Positions 38,394 to 46,111 are shown, counted from the first letter of the stretch. The stretch: 64,000 nucleotides of DNA from Halobacteriales archaeon QS_6_71_20 (GCA_003020945.1 PXRU01000016.1:1-64000), one strand, 5' to 3'. The notes: a model not told the origin generated them from the sequence alone. Numbers and translations are program-made.

Positions 38394-39346
38394 TCGTCGT
38401 CCTCCGCGGGGTCGGCGGGGTCGGGAACACGCGGGTCGGCGCGGTCGAGGTGCCACGCGAGCCCGGCGACGCCCTGCACGAACGGCAGGTCGTCCACGCG
38501 CTCGTCGGCCTTCAGCACGGCCGGCACGTGTACGTCGGCGTTGAAACTCTTCCCCGAGCCGGCGCTGCCCCGGATGTTGTGAAGCTGCGCTGTCGCTCCT
38601 TCCATCCGGTAGCCGACTCTGAGGCGCGCCTCGTGGCTGCCATCTCGGTAGGCGACCCGGAGCGAGATGGTGAGCGGGTCAAGGTGGTTTTCACCGTCCG
38701 GGGAGACACCGGTCCGCTCCACATCGCACGAGACGACGCGCGGCGTCTCGGGGCGACGCATCGGACCGCCGTCGGCGACGAGCCGGCGATCCTCCTCGTC
38801 GTCAGGCTCGTGGCAGCCGAGGCAGACGCCGTCGACGAGCGCAGGGGTGCCGACGTGGCGGCCGCACTCAGCACAGTCGTCGCCGCCGTCCTGCGGGGGC
38901 CGTTGAGGCTCGCCATCGGGGCCGCACACCTGGCACCACTTGCGGAACGCCGGCGGCATCTTTGCGAGCTGCACCTCGCCCGGCTCGTCGGTCGCGAGCC
39001 AATCGCAGTCTTGATCGAGGTGCAGCTTCCCGCCGTGGCCGCCACGGTGGTCGCTCTCGTAGGCGACCCCGGGCAGGTCTTCGTCGGTGCCGCCGTCGGT
39101 CATCGGCTCGCCGACATCCTCGCCGCGAGCGGCGCGGGCGGCCCACCCGGTCCGCTGCTCGCGCACCGGGGTCACGCCCATGAGGCGGTCGCACGCCGAG
39201 CAGATCCGCGCCGACCGCCGCGGCCGGCTACTCTGCGTGTCGGTCTCCTCGCAGCTCGGGCACCGAACGATGAACGACGCGGGGTCGTGGTGGTCGACCA
39301 CGTAGCCGTCGGCGACGTACTTCGGCGTCTCGGGGGCGTCGGACAC
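38390..39346 (-). CDS. Multi-zinc-ribbon protein upstream of the integrase
   Basis: 318 residues. At least three Cys clusters are visible: CPSCEE...CSAC near 29-52, CQVCG near 137, and CAECG...CLGC near 158-178. The C-terminal 110 residues lack cysteine clusters and contain GSAGSGKS, which fits a P-loop pattern but has no clear Walker B partner. It could be a DNA-binding accessory or single-strand-binding-like protein. Function unknown. It is translationally coupled to the integrase and is in the same operon as four small genes upstream. Confidence 0.7.
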   Translation of the reverse strand: MSDAPETPKYVADGYVVDHHDPASFIVRCPSCEETDTQSSRPRRSARICSACDRLMGVTPVREQRTGWAARAARGEDVGEPMTDGGTDEDLPGVAYESDHRGGHGGKLHLDQDCDWLATDEPGEVQLAKMPPAFRKWCQVCGPDGEPQRPPQDGGDDCAECGRHVGTPALVDGVCLGCHEPDDEEDRRLVADGGPMRRPETPRVVSCDVERTGVSPDGENHLDPLTISLRVAYRDGSHEARLRVGYRMEGATAQLHNIRGSAGSGKSFNADVHVPAVLKADERVDDLPFVQGVAGLAWHLDRADPRVPDPADPAEDDE

Positions 39347-39347
39347 G

Positions 39348-39533
39348 TCAGACCACCTCCCACTCGGCCGCGTGACAGTCGCCGCACCACGCCATCAGGA
39401 CGACCGCGATCTGGTCGCCCGGCTCGCGCGGGTCGTCGCGGACGACCGGGCGACAGGCCGAGAACTCCTGCCCGTCGCACCCGTCGGCGTGGAGGTCGTG
39501 CAGCATCCCGAGATTCGATCCGCCTCGTATCAT
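39348..39533 (-). CDS. Small Cys/His-containing provirus protein
   Basis: 61 residues ending in AWCGDCHAAEWEVV, a C-x2-C-H cluster that could bind metal. The start overlaps the stop of the upstream gene (ATGA), and the end lies next to the start of the 318-residue zinc-ribbon gene. Function unknown; typical of small accessory genes in haloarchaeal mobile elements. Confidence 0.6.
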   Translation of the reverse strand: MIRGGSNLGMLHDLHADGCDGQEFSACRPVVRDDPREPGDQIAVVLMAWCGDCHAAEWEVV

Positions 39534-39760
39534 CGCTCACCACCGCGGGGAGCGAGCAGGAACGAGTTCGTCTGCCAGCAGATCTCGACGACCTCCCAGC
39601 CGAGCCGGTCGTGGTCGGGGCGGGGGCCGAAACAGCTTTTCTCGGCGTCTCCCGACCGAACACGGATGTACTCGCCGACGGTGCAAGCCTGAACGGCATG
39701 CTCGTCGTACCACTCCAAAACCTCCATCTGGTCCGCGGGTTCGATGTCTTCGTGGCTCAT
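39530..39760 (-). CDS. Small acidic provirus protein
   Basis: 76 residues (MSHEDIEPADQMEVLEWYDE followed by HAVQAC...), soluble, no recognised motif. Both ends overlap neighbouring genes by four bases (ATGA), supporting it as a real operon member. Confidence 0.6.
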   Translation of the reverse strand: MSHEDIEPADQMEVLEWYDEHAVQACTVGEYIRVRSGDAEKSCFGPRPDHDRLGWEVVEICWQTNSFLLAPRGGER

Positions 39761-39885
39761 GCGTCGGCCTCCGTGACGGCGGTGACGTTCCAGCCGTTCC
39801 GCGACCAGAACTCGGCCTCGTCGGGGTCTGTCAGGAGCGTGTCGCAGTCGTTCTCGTGGACGACGCGGTAGGTCGTGCGCGCCAT
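39757..39885 (-). CDS. Small provirus protein
   Basis: 42 residues, starting MARTTYRVVHENDC and ending TAVTEADA. It looks like a short beta-hairpin/helix unit of the type often duplicated in haloviruses. Its start overlaps the upstream stop as TAATG and its stop overlaps the downstream start as ATGA. Function unknown. Confidence 0.55.
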   Translation of the reverse strand: MARTTYRVVHENDCDTLLTDPDEAEFWSRNGWNVTAVTEADA

Positions 39886-40058
39886 TACGCACCCACCTCC
39901 GCGTCGATGTGGTCCTCGCAGACGGGGACGCACCCGCCGATCGTCGCGCGGACGCCGACGGCGTCGCCGCCGCACACGAAACATCCGCTGCTGTTATCAG
40001 AAATCGAGTCCTCTTCGTCGGTGCGGGCCTTCGAGCCCGCGGATTGGGTTGTCGACAT
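39885..40058 (-). CDS. Small zinc-ribbon protein, first gene of the integrase operon
   Basis: 57 residues. Two Cys pairs, C-F-V-C-G-G and C-V-P-V-C-E-D-H, are spaced about 15 residues apart after a 25-residue polar N-terminus, giving a single treble-clef/zinc-ribbon. It is the first gene after the divergent control region, so it may be an early regulator. Its stop overlaps the start of the next gene. Confidence 0.62.
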   Translation of the reverse strand: MSTTQSAGSKARTDEEDSISDNSSGCFVCGGDAVGVRATIGGCVPVCEDHIDAEVGA

Positions 40059-40185
40059 GGGTTCGCGCTCTCGCGCGACACCCGCCCTCGGCGCGGTGTG
40101 GCAGCACTGCGCCGGGGGACCGATGTTATCTCGCGGTTACCAACTGAGTCTCACTTCGGGTCTCGCGGTCTTTCCAAACAGCGCT

Positions 40186-40271
40186 TGACAGATATAGATT
40201 ACGAAGTCTGTAACAGCTCCCAACTTCTGTTAAGGAAGAGTTAAGCCGCCTATTTAGACACAGGAATTTAA
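40186..40271. promoter_or_regulatory. Divergent early control region of the provirus
   Basis: The most AT-rich stretch in the element. For leftward genes, the minus strand has CTATATCT at about 40,189-40,196. For the rightward repressor gene, AGTTAAG (about 40,239-40,245) and TATTTAGA (40,251-40,258) precede ATG 40272. Between them lie a palindrome CTGTAACAG (40,208-40,216) and a second imperfect one with arms CTTC/GAAG (40,224-40,238), plus repeated GTTAAG. These are candidate operators for the winged-helix proteins encoded next door. Confidence 0.5.
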
Positions 40272-40577
40272 ATGAGTAATAAGAAAATGCGGCACTCTGC
40301 GAAATGGATGACCCTCGTCGATGATCGGGTTCTGGAATACATCGACGAACACAGGCACGGGTCACCTACCGAGATGATGGAAGAGGGACCGATCCGCTAT
40401 TCTCGGCAGTATATCGCCGAACGGTGCCAAATTCTCGCCGATCACGGGCTTCTGACGGCCGTCGGAAATGGCGTCTACACGATCACCGAGAACGGCCAGA
40501 AGTATCTGCGCGGCGACCTCGACACAGGCGAACTCGATACCGACGGCGAGAACGGCGAGGGGGCCGCGCAGGCGTGA
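40272..40577 (+). CDS. PhiH1-repressor-like winged-helix protein
   Basis: 101 residues. The segment WMTLVDDRVLEYIDEHRHGS, then YSRQYIAERCQILADHGLL, then GNGVYTITENGQKYLRGDLD matches the layout of the haloarchaeal phage phiH repressor family: one winged helix with recognition helix near residues 45-58 and a beta wing reading GVYTITENG. It is placed beside the divergent promoter region and so is the best candidate for the lysogeny repressor. Its stop overlaps the next start (GTGA). Confidence 0.82.
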   Translation: MSNKKMRHSAKWMTLVDDRVLEYIDEHRHGSPTEMMEEGPIRYSRQYIAERCQILADHGLLTAVGNGVYTITENGQKYLRGDLDTGELDTDGENGEGAAQA

Positions 40578-40912
40578 AGATCCGACTTGACTCGGGATGG
40601 CTACAGCACCTTGATGAGCGACTACTTGAATATATCGTGACCGAAGGGGGGGCACGGGCGTGGGTGATCGCGTCGGATCTCGATGTCCGCCAAGTGCGCG
40701 TCGCCCGCCGGTGCCGCGTGCTCGCGGAGGCGGAGTTCATCGAGCGCGAGCGACGCGAGGGGGGCGCGGACCGCTGGGACATCACGAGCTGGGGACTCCT
40801 CTACCTCGCGGGCGAGCTGGACGCAGACCTACGCCGCCCTCTACCGGGACTCCGTCCGGGCGGGCGCATCCGGCCGGCGTGGTATGCGGGCTTCGAGAGC
40901 GCGACCGGGTAG
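40574..40912 (+). CDS. Second winged-helix regulator
   Basis: 112 residues. The layout is the same as its neighbour (LDERLLEYIVTEGG ... LDVRQVRVARRCRVLAEAEFIERE ... DRWDITSWGLLYLAGELD) but more diverged and more basic, and it has a C-terminal Arg/Pro tail. The GTG start overlaps the repressor stop. It probably arose by tandem duplication and may act with or against the first regulator. Confidence 0.72.
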   Translation: MKIRLDSGWLQHLDERLLEYIVTEGGARAWVIASDLDVRQVRVARRCRVLAEAEFIERERREGGADRWDITSWGLLYLAGELDADLRRPLPGLRPGGRIRPAWYAGFESATG

Positions 40913-40955
40913 GTATCCAGGGGTTTGAAGAGGGTTTACTCCGCGCTTCTGGTAA

Positions 40956-41567
40956 ATGAGCGAAACGCAAAGTTGGTTCTCAGAAACGAACAGCGTGATG
41001 TGGTGGCTCGGGTGGCGCAAGTGGGCGACGTTCGCGATTGGAGCCGTGCTCGGGATCTTCTTGATCGGTCCGTTCATCGGGCTACCAATCATCGGGGCGG
41101 TCCCCGGGCTGCTGATCGGGCTCGTCCTGTGGGTGATCTTCGCCCTCCATGTGAACAGGAAAGGAGAACCGATCGTTGAGGAGTTCCGGAAGGTCTCACC
41201 CGACATCGGGCGGCGTCACCTCGACATTGCCAACGAATCGACCGGAGCGCACAGCATCTACCACGTCGAAGGGAGCAGCGCCGGAATCGAGGTGAACCAC
41301 GAGTACGTCACGCGAACGCTCGTCGTCGGCGACTCCTCGGCCTCGATCCACGGTGGCGTCTACTTGGACATGAAGGGGCGCGGGACGCGGATCGACGACA
41401 CGACTGAGGAGGTGTACTACGACCAGGTCACGTCGGTTCAGTACGAGGACGGGGCACTTCAGATAGCAACATCGGACGGTGAGACGATGTCGTACCCGTC
41501 GACGCGGGAGCCAACCGACGCCCTCGCCGATCTTCAGAATCGGGTTCGGGAGTACAAGACGGTCTGA
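40956..41567 (+). CDS. Membrane protein with C-terminal PH-like domain
   Basis: 203 residues. Two hydrophobic helices (about 23-43 and 46-67) are followed by a 130-residue soluble beta-rich domain (YVTRTLVVGDSSASIHGGVY ... EEVYYDQVTSVQYEDG) that resembles bacterial PH-type domains. It sits among genes likely expressed in the lysogen, so envelope modification or superinfection exclusion is conceivable, but nothing in the sequence shows it. Confidence 0.62.
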   Translation: MSETQSWFSETNSVMWWLGWRKWATFAIGAVLGIFLIGPFIGLPIIGAVPGLLIGLVLWVIFALHVNRKGEPIVEEFRKVSPDIGRRHLDIANESTGAHSIYHVEGSSAGIEVNHEYVTRTLVVGDSSASIHGGVYLDMKGRGTRIDDTTEEVYYDQVTSVQYEDGALQIATSDGETMSYPSTREPTDALADLQNRVREYKTV

Positions 41568-41813
41568 GGGTGTTTGAGGAATTCAGTTCCAGCCGGGGAG
41601 ATAGACTCTAGTTACTGGGAACCCGACGACCAATGCGGTCACACGGCGCGGGCGAAATCAGCTTCCCAACAAGCATCGTCGTGCTGTCCGGGTTCTTACC
41701 CCGGGCCGCCCGTTCAGCCGGACGGCGCGCTCTAAGCCCCCGTGGAGCTGTTGTAAATCAAGGGGGAGACCCACCGGAAGAGTGGGCTCCGAGAGCGCGA
41801 GAGGGTAGATGTG

Positions 41814-42203
41814 CTACTTTCGCAGATTCGTGACCGTCATCACGTCCTGAAGGGGCACAGTCTGGAAGTCCGAATCGGCGACGACCAGCTCGTCCCCGGT
41901 CGTGCGTGCGGTCGCGGCGATGAGGATGTCGGCGGTCGCAAGCCGGGACCCGTCCGACACGAGTTCGTCTTGGAGGCGGGCGGCCTCGATCGAGACTGAT
42001 TCGTTCAGATCGAGGGCCTGGACGCCGCCGAACTCCTCGCGGACGTCCATCACGTCGGTCTGGCCGCTCCCGAGCCGGCCGTTGATGACCTCGAACACGC
42101 AGATCGTCGAGGTCCACCACGGCTCGCGGCCGTCGATGTAGTCGCGGACCGTATCGTCCCCGCGGAGGTACTGGATAATCGTCGAGGTGTCAAGAAACGC
42201 CAT
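41814..42203 (-). CDS. vapC: VapC-type PIN-domain ribonuclease toxin
   Basis: 129 residues. PIN-domain acidic residues are in place: FLDTSTIIQYLRGD at the start, FEVINGR (Glu), ATADILIAATA (Asp) and ELVVADSDF (Asp). PIN toxins cut tRNA or rRNA. The start codon overlaps the vapB stop (TAATG), the standard antitoxin-first arrangement. It would act on host RNA if the antitoxin is lost, favouring retention of the provirus. Confidence 0.88.
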   Translation of the reverse strand: MAFLDTSTIIQYLRGDDTVRDYIDGREPWWTSTICVFEVINGRLGSGQTDVMDVREEFGGVQALDLNESVSIEAARLQDELVSDGSRLATADILIAATARTTGDELVVADSDFQTVPLQDVMTVTNLRK

Positions 42204-42400
42204 TACTGGCTCCGTTCCCGGCCGTTTCTGAGCCGGCGCATGGCTTCGTCGGCATCGTCGTCCGACCACGCCCCGAACTCGATCGGTTCTTCGTCGCTGG
42301 AGATGCGGATCAGGAACTCGTCCCAGGTCTCGTCCTCGCGCTTGAGGGTGGCGAGGCGGTCCTTCGTCGTCGCATCGATCGTGATAGAGGTTCTACTCAT
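42203..42400 (-). CDS. vapB: VapB-type antitoxin
   Basis: 65 residues. The N-terminus SRTSITIDATTKDRLATLK has the beta-strand/helix pattern of a ribbon-helix-helix DNA-binding domain. The acidic C-terminal half (SSDEEPIEFGAWSDDDADE) would wrap the PIN toxin. It is directly upstream of vapC with overlapping codons and directly downstream of a perfect palindrome that is probably its own operator. Confidence 0.82.
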   Translation of the reverse strand: MSRTSITIDATTKDRLATLKREDETWDEFLIRISSDEEPIEFGAWSDDDADEAMRRLRNGRERSQ

Positions 42401-42401
42401 G

Positions 42402-42434
42402 CTATGAATTCATAGTGAATTCGTGGATAAATAG
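42402..42434 (-). promoter_or_regulatory. vapBC promoter with a perfect 14-bp palindrome
   Basis: CTATGAATTCATAG at 42402-42415 is a perfect palindrome ending two bases before the vapB start. Upstream on the minus strand, CTATTTATC at 42426-42434 lies 26-34 bases before ATG, the spacing of a leaderless TATA box. A VapBC complex on the palindrome would block transcription start, the usual autoregulation. Confidence 0.68.
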
Positions 42435-42443
42435 CTTCGGTGG

Positions 42444-43022
42444 CTACAACCAGTTCACCTTCTCTCTCGCCCGCCGCTTCGCCGCCGGGCTGTATGCACC
42501 CTTGTAGTGCTGCAAGAACGTCTCCAGGTCCTCCCATCCGCCCCAGTCGAGCGCGAGGAGCGGGTCAACCTCGGCATCGGCGAGCGCGGTGGCCCACGTC
42601 CGCCGGAGGTCGTGCGTCGATAGCTCGCGCCAGCCGGCGTCGCCGGTCTCCTCGGCGAGCCGTTCGCCAGCAGCGCCGACCCACCGCCGGAGGGTCCGCG
42701 TCGTTGACACCGACAGCACGGGATCATCGGGTGCGTCCTCGCCGGCGATGCGGATGCGCGTCGCCAGCACCTCAGGGCAGGGCGTCTCGCGGAACTTGTC
42801 GCCCTTCCCGTCCCACACCCGGAGCATCGTCCCGGCGTCGGTGTCGACCACGTCGCGCGGCGTCACATCGAGCCATTCCTTCGAGCGGAGACCACACCGG
42901 AGACCGAGACCGAACGCGATCTGTTGCTCGTTGTTCTCGGCGGCGGCAAGGTATCGATCGGTCTCCTCGGCCGACAGCCACACTTTCATCTCCGAACTCT
43001 CGTCGTGTTCCCGCAGATTCAT
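42444..43022 (-). CDS. Short tyrosine recombinase (catalytic domain only)
   Basis: 192 residues from ATG 43022. All catalytic residues are present: Arg46 (CGLRSKEW), Lys73/76 (GKGDKFRET), His137-x-x-Arg140 (THDLRRTW), Trp163 and Tyr173 (LQHYKG). There is almost no N-terminal core-binding domain, in contrast to the 345-residue integrase at the left end. It may resolve multimers, invert a segment or help excision. It is separated from vapB by about 45 bases and shares its direction. Confidence 0.82.
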   Translation of the reverse strand: MNLREHDESSEMKVWLSAEETDRYLAAAENNEQQIAFGLGLRCGLRSKEWLDVTPRDVVDTDAGTMLRVWDGKGDKFRETPCPEVLATRIRIAGEDAPDDPVLSVSTTRTLRRWVGAAGERLAEETGDAGWRELSTHDLRRTWATALADAEVDPLLALDWGGWEDLETFLQHYKGAYSPAAKRRAREKVNWL

Positions 43023-43168
43023 CGCTGGTACATCTCCGACTAACCAGAGAACCGGACTAGAAAACTCGGATCGGGGCGGAAGTGGTCGTGATATGGGGGA
43101 GGGCACCGCCCGGATCGGCGGGCTATCGAGGGCAGGATGTCCGACTCTGCATTACTTCTCGGACACGC

Positions 43169-43471
43169 TCACCGAGGCCATGCCCACCGACGCACTCGGT
43201 CGTTCTTCTCGTCGGTCGTGTATCCGTCGTACTCCGGATCAGCCTCGGGGATCCACTCGGGGACCATCTCACGCGGAACGTGCCAGCCGACCTGGCCCGT
43301 CGGAAGATCGACCCACACGACCGCCCACCCGTCGCCGTCGGGCCACCACCCGTGCGGGACTCGGCCGCGCCGCTCTGCGCGAAAGTAGACGAACGCGCGG
43401 ATGAACGCGATGGCCAGCAGGTTCCGATCCCGGTACACTTCGTCGATCGACTTCTCGGCGGCATCACTCAT
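43169..43471 (-). CDS. Conserved-looking small provirus protein
   Basis: 100 residues. The segment GWWPDGDGWAVVWVDLPTGQVGWHVP, then EWIPEADPEYDGYTTDEKNDRV, is a Trp-rich beta-sheet followed by a helix, a type seen in haloarchaeal viruses and plasmids. Function unknown. ATG at 43471 overlaps the upstream gene's stop by four bases. Confidence 0.62.
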   Translation of the reverse strand: MSDAAEKSIDEVYRDRNLLAIAFIRAFVYFRAERRGRVPHGWWPDGDGWAVVWVDLPTGQVGWHVPREMVPEWIPEADPEYDGYTTDEKNDRVRRWAWPR

Positions 43472-43758
43472 CGATTCCGAATCACCGACACGAACTCCTC
43501 CAGCGACAGCCCCGGCGGCAGGGAGACGAGCGCGCCGGTCGGGATATGGACCGCCGCCGTCACGTCGGTCTTGTGCCCGACGCCGGCCGCTCGCGCCCAC
43601 GGCTGGGGCCACACGGTCCGCACGCTCCCGCTGTGGTCCTGCGCGCTCACGTCCCGCTCGAACCACGTCATCCCGGTCTCTGTCGCCGCCTCGGCCGCCC
43701 GGTCGGTGTGTTCCGAACGCCCGACTCCATCATCACTAACCGATTGGGTCTCGCTCAT
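43468..43758 (-). CDS. Small provirus protein
   Basis: 96 residues, polar N-terminus of about 28 residues followed by a compact beta-rich part (MTWFERDVSAQDHSGSVRTV). No motif recognised. Coupled to the preceding gene by overlapping codons. Divergent from the structural operon, with 131 bases between starts. Confidence 0.58.
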   Translation of the reverse strand: MSETQSVSDDGVGRSEHTDRAAEAATETGMTWFERDVSAQDHSGSVRTVWPQPWARAAGVGHKTDVTAAVHIPTGALVSLPPGLSLEEFVSVIRNR

Positions 43759-43889
43759 CGCGGTCGCACGTATTGACCCCGGGATGATAATCTCCCTGCC
43801 GGACGGGACGATAGCGTACCGTCACTCCGGGGGGATGGCGTACCGGCGCGAGCCGCGATTATCGCGCTGGAAGCTCGTTCATAGCCCGT

Positions 43890-44138
43890 ATGGGCGTTTC
43901 TACCCTACACCGGCAAGAGGACGGACGACAGACAACCTACCGAGTCGTCGACGTCGAGGACGCGACCGGCGAGACGTTCCCGCACGTCTTCGAGCTGACC
44001 GAGCACGGCGACGAGAGGGACGGCGCGCACACCTACGTCGGCGCGGGCGACCACCCCGACACCGCCGAGGAGCGCGACGAGGCCCCACAGGGCGCGTGGG
44101 AGGCGCTGGACGAGGCGACCGACGAGGGGGAGCTGTGA
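43890..44138 (+). CDS. First gene of the structural operon, unknown
   Basis: 82-residue acidic protein (TLHRQEDGRQTTYRVVDVED), soluble, no motif. A GTTCATAG-like sequence lies close upstream in the 131-base divergent region. Stop and next start overlap as TGATG. Confidence 0.58.
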   Translation: MGVSTLHRQEDGRQTTYRVVDVEDATGETFPHVFELTEHGDERDGAHTYVGAGDHPDTAEERDEAPQGAWEALDEATDEGEL

Positions 44139-44371
44139 TGCAGCCGCTCACGCCCGAGGAGTTCGCCGACGCCCAGGAGGAGAGCCCCGAGAACCACGCG
44201 ATCCAGCAGTTCGACAGCGCCCACGAGTTCAACGTCTACGTCGCCGCCGAGTCGGCGACCGACACCCAACGGCGCTACGAGCGCGACGACCAGATCGGGC
44301 GCTACGCTGCCTACGGTATCATCATCCTGCTGGCGGCGAAGGGGGCCGAGGAGTACCTGGCGGGGTACTGA
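44138..44371 (+). CDS. Small protein with one C-terminal membrane helix
   Basis: 77 residues: acidic N-terminal part (MQPLTPEEFADAQEESPENH) and a hydrophobic stretch near residues 56-70 (AAYGIIILLAAKG). It could be a virion membrane protein. Overlaps the preceding gene by one base. Confidence 0.58.
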   Translation: MQPLTPEEFADAQEESPENHAIQQFDSAHEFNVYVAAESATDTQRRYERDDQIGRYAAYGIIILLAAKGAEEYLAGY

Positions 44372-44376
44372 CGCCG

Positions 44377-44538
44377 ATGCCCGACACCTACGAGCAGGCC
44401 GACGAACAAGGGGTACAGACACCGGGCCACGACTGCGCCAACTGCGGGCGCCCCGGCTTCGAACACGACATGAAGCGAACCACCGACGAGGAGGGCCGGA
44501 TCGGCTACGACTACGTCTGCCCGGAGGGTGCGCCGTGA
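44377..44538 (+). CDS. Small zinc-binding protein
   Basis: 53 residues with HDCANCGRPGFEH and a later Cys in DYVCPEG, a small metal-binding knuckle. The stop overlaps the GTG of the next gene. Function unknown. Confidence 0.57.
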   Translation: MPDTYEQADEQGVQTPGHDCANCGRPGFEHDMKRTTDEEGRIGYDYVCPEGAP

Positions 44539-45566
44539 GCGAGGCCGTCAAGTTCGGCTCGAAGGCGGCCGCCGACCGTGCTCGCGAGGAGCACGCCGAC
44601 CTGGTGTGCCCCGTCGACGACGACAAGCGGATGCGGACGGTCCACTTCGTGAGCGACGCCCCCGGCTCCGTGCTCGACCAGCTCCGAGCGCAGGCCGATG
44701 AGGGGACCGCCGACCGGGCCGACGACCGCCCCGGCCAGATCCCGCTCACTGACGCGGAGAAAGAGCGGATCAGCTTCTCGCGCAACGGAGTGAACGTACT
44801 CTGGGCGCGGTCGATCAAGGGGCTGGCCCAACGGCACGGTGTGAGCGACTGGACCGCCTACGTCGACCCGACCCTCACCGTCGACGAACACCGTGAGGTG
44901 ATGGAGAACGCCGGGCAGGAGGGTGGCGGCGCTCGCGACGACGGCGACCAACTCGACGCCGCCCGCGAGGCCGACGCCGCGGCCGTCGAGCAGGCCGAGG
45001 GCTGCAACCACGCCCGCGGTCACTGCGAGCACGGCGACCCCGACGCCTGTGAGTATCTGACTGAGGCGTGCGGCTACAGCGCCGACGAGGTGGCCGACCT
45101 CCTCGCCGAACCTGAACCGGCGAGTGACGACGGACCGACCGACACCGAGGCGGACCCGCTCTCTCCGCCGGCGAAGCTCGAGGGAGCCCAGGTCGGGGCC
45201 TACCTCCGCTCGGTCCGCGGCTACCTAAACGCGACCGACGCGGCCGCCGAACATATCAAGAAGCTGCGCGAGGCGCTGGAGCACGCCAACGACGCCGCCC
45301 GAGCAATCAACGGGATCCGCTCGGACGCCAGCCTCGATCCGATCCACTTCAGAAAGCTTGAGCAGGCGAACGCCGACCTCACCGACCTGATGCGCATGGT
45401 CGCGTCGACGTGCGAGGAGTGCCACGCGGACCACTCCGACCACGGCCACGACACGACCGCCGGCAACCGCGAGGACGTCCGTGAGGTGGCCGTCGACGGC
45501 GCGTCGTCGACGCCCGTCGGAACGAGCGACGAGACCGACCGAGCAGCAGCGGACGCCGACACATGA
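44535..45566 (+). CDS. Large acidic provirus protein with Cys/His motif
   Basis: 343 residues. The N-terminal 120 residues look globular (RISFSRNGVNVLWARSIKGL). The middle has GCNHARGHCEHGDPDACEYL, a Cys/His cluster I associate with haloviral proteins, and there is a helical region near 225-295. A CEECHADHSDHGHD cluster is near the C-terminus. No known function. GTG at 44535 is fixed by the four-base overlap with the upstream stop. Confidence 0.62.
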   Translation: MSEAVKFGSKAAADRAREEHADLVCPVDDDKRMRTVHFVSDAPGSVLDQLRAQADEGTADRADDRPGQIPLTDAEKERISFSRNGVNVLWARSIKGLAQRHGVSDWTAYVDPTLTVDEHREVMENAGQEGGGARDDGDQLDAAREADAAAVEQAEGCNHARGHCEHGDPDACEYLTEACGYSADEVADLLAEPEPASDDGPTDTEADPLSPPAKLEGAQVGAYLRSVRGYLNATDAAAEHIKKLREALEHANDAARAINGIRSDASLDPIHFRKLEQANADLTDLMRMVASTCEECHADHSDHGHDTTAGNREDVREVAVDGASSTPVGTSDETDRAAADADT

Positions 45567-46111
45567 CAGGACAAGGATGCCCCGTAGAGGGGTGCAAATA
45601 CGGCGCGAACGAGGAGAAGAGCCCGCAACAGGTGATGGGACACATCACCTCAACGAACGACGACGTCCACGACTGGCAGGCCCTCAAGGCGGAGGTGATG
45701 GGGGGAGCAGACAGAGGTACCACCCCCGACGAGGGTGGTAGCGACGAGGAGACCACCGAATCAGACGACGGCGAAGCCGCCGAGGGGGCCTCAGAGCGGG
45801 ACTCCGACGGTGGCACCGACGAGGACCAGCAGCTCGCGATCGTCGAGGAGGCCGCCGAAGCCGAATCGGACGACGGCGAAGCCAACACTACCACCGGCGA
45901 GGGGGGCTCGGAGGGGCCTCCCGAAGGCGGTAGTGAAGGCGGGAAGGCCCTCGCGGTCCTCACGGCCACCCTCGCGCTGGCCCTCGCGGTCCTCGCGGCC
46001 GCCGGAAGCACCGACGAGGACACCGCCGAGGAGGACGTGATCGACGTAGAGAACCAGGCCGCCGAATCGCCCGATGACGACTCGACGGACACCCCCCAGC
46101 CCGCATGGTAG
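45563..46111 (+). CDS. C2H2-like zinc-finger protein with acidic stalk and C-terminal membrane helix
   Basis: 182 residues. The N-terminus GQGCPVEGCKYG...VMGHITSTNDDVHDW gives Cys6, Cys11, His26 and His35, a single zinc finger as in small haloarchaeal C2H2 proteins. A 90-residue acidic low-complexity stalk with repeated ESDDGEA follows, then a hydrophobic helix near 132-152 and a short acidic tail. The combination suggests a membrane-anchored protein of the virion or assembly site. Confidence 0.66.
   Translation: MTGQGCPVEGCKYGANEEKSPQQVMGHITSTNDDVHDWQALKAEVMGGADRGTTPDEGGSDEETTESDDGEAAEGASERDSDGGTDEDQQLAIVEEAAEAESDDGEANTTTGEGGSEGPPEGGSEGGKALAVLTATLALALAVLAAAGSTDEDTAEEDVIDVENQAAESPDDDSTDTPQPAW

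Noticed and set aside
38400-38700. Calling the 318-residue zinc-ribbon protein an ATPase
   Set aside because: GSAGSGKS fits the P-loop consensus, but no Walker B or surrounding Rossmann pattern is visible, so the match may be chance.
41633-41833. A 66-residue frame between the membrane protein and vapC
   Set aside because: Arg/Pro-rich composition, overlaps the 3' end of vapC and has no coupling to a neighbour. The 245-base gap shows no other clear feature.
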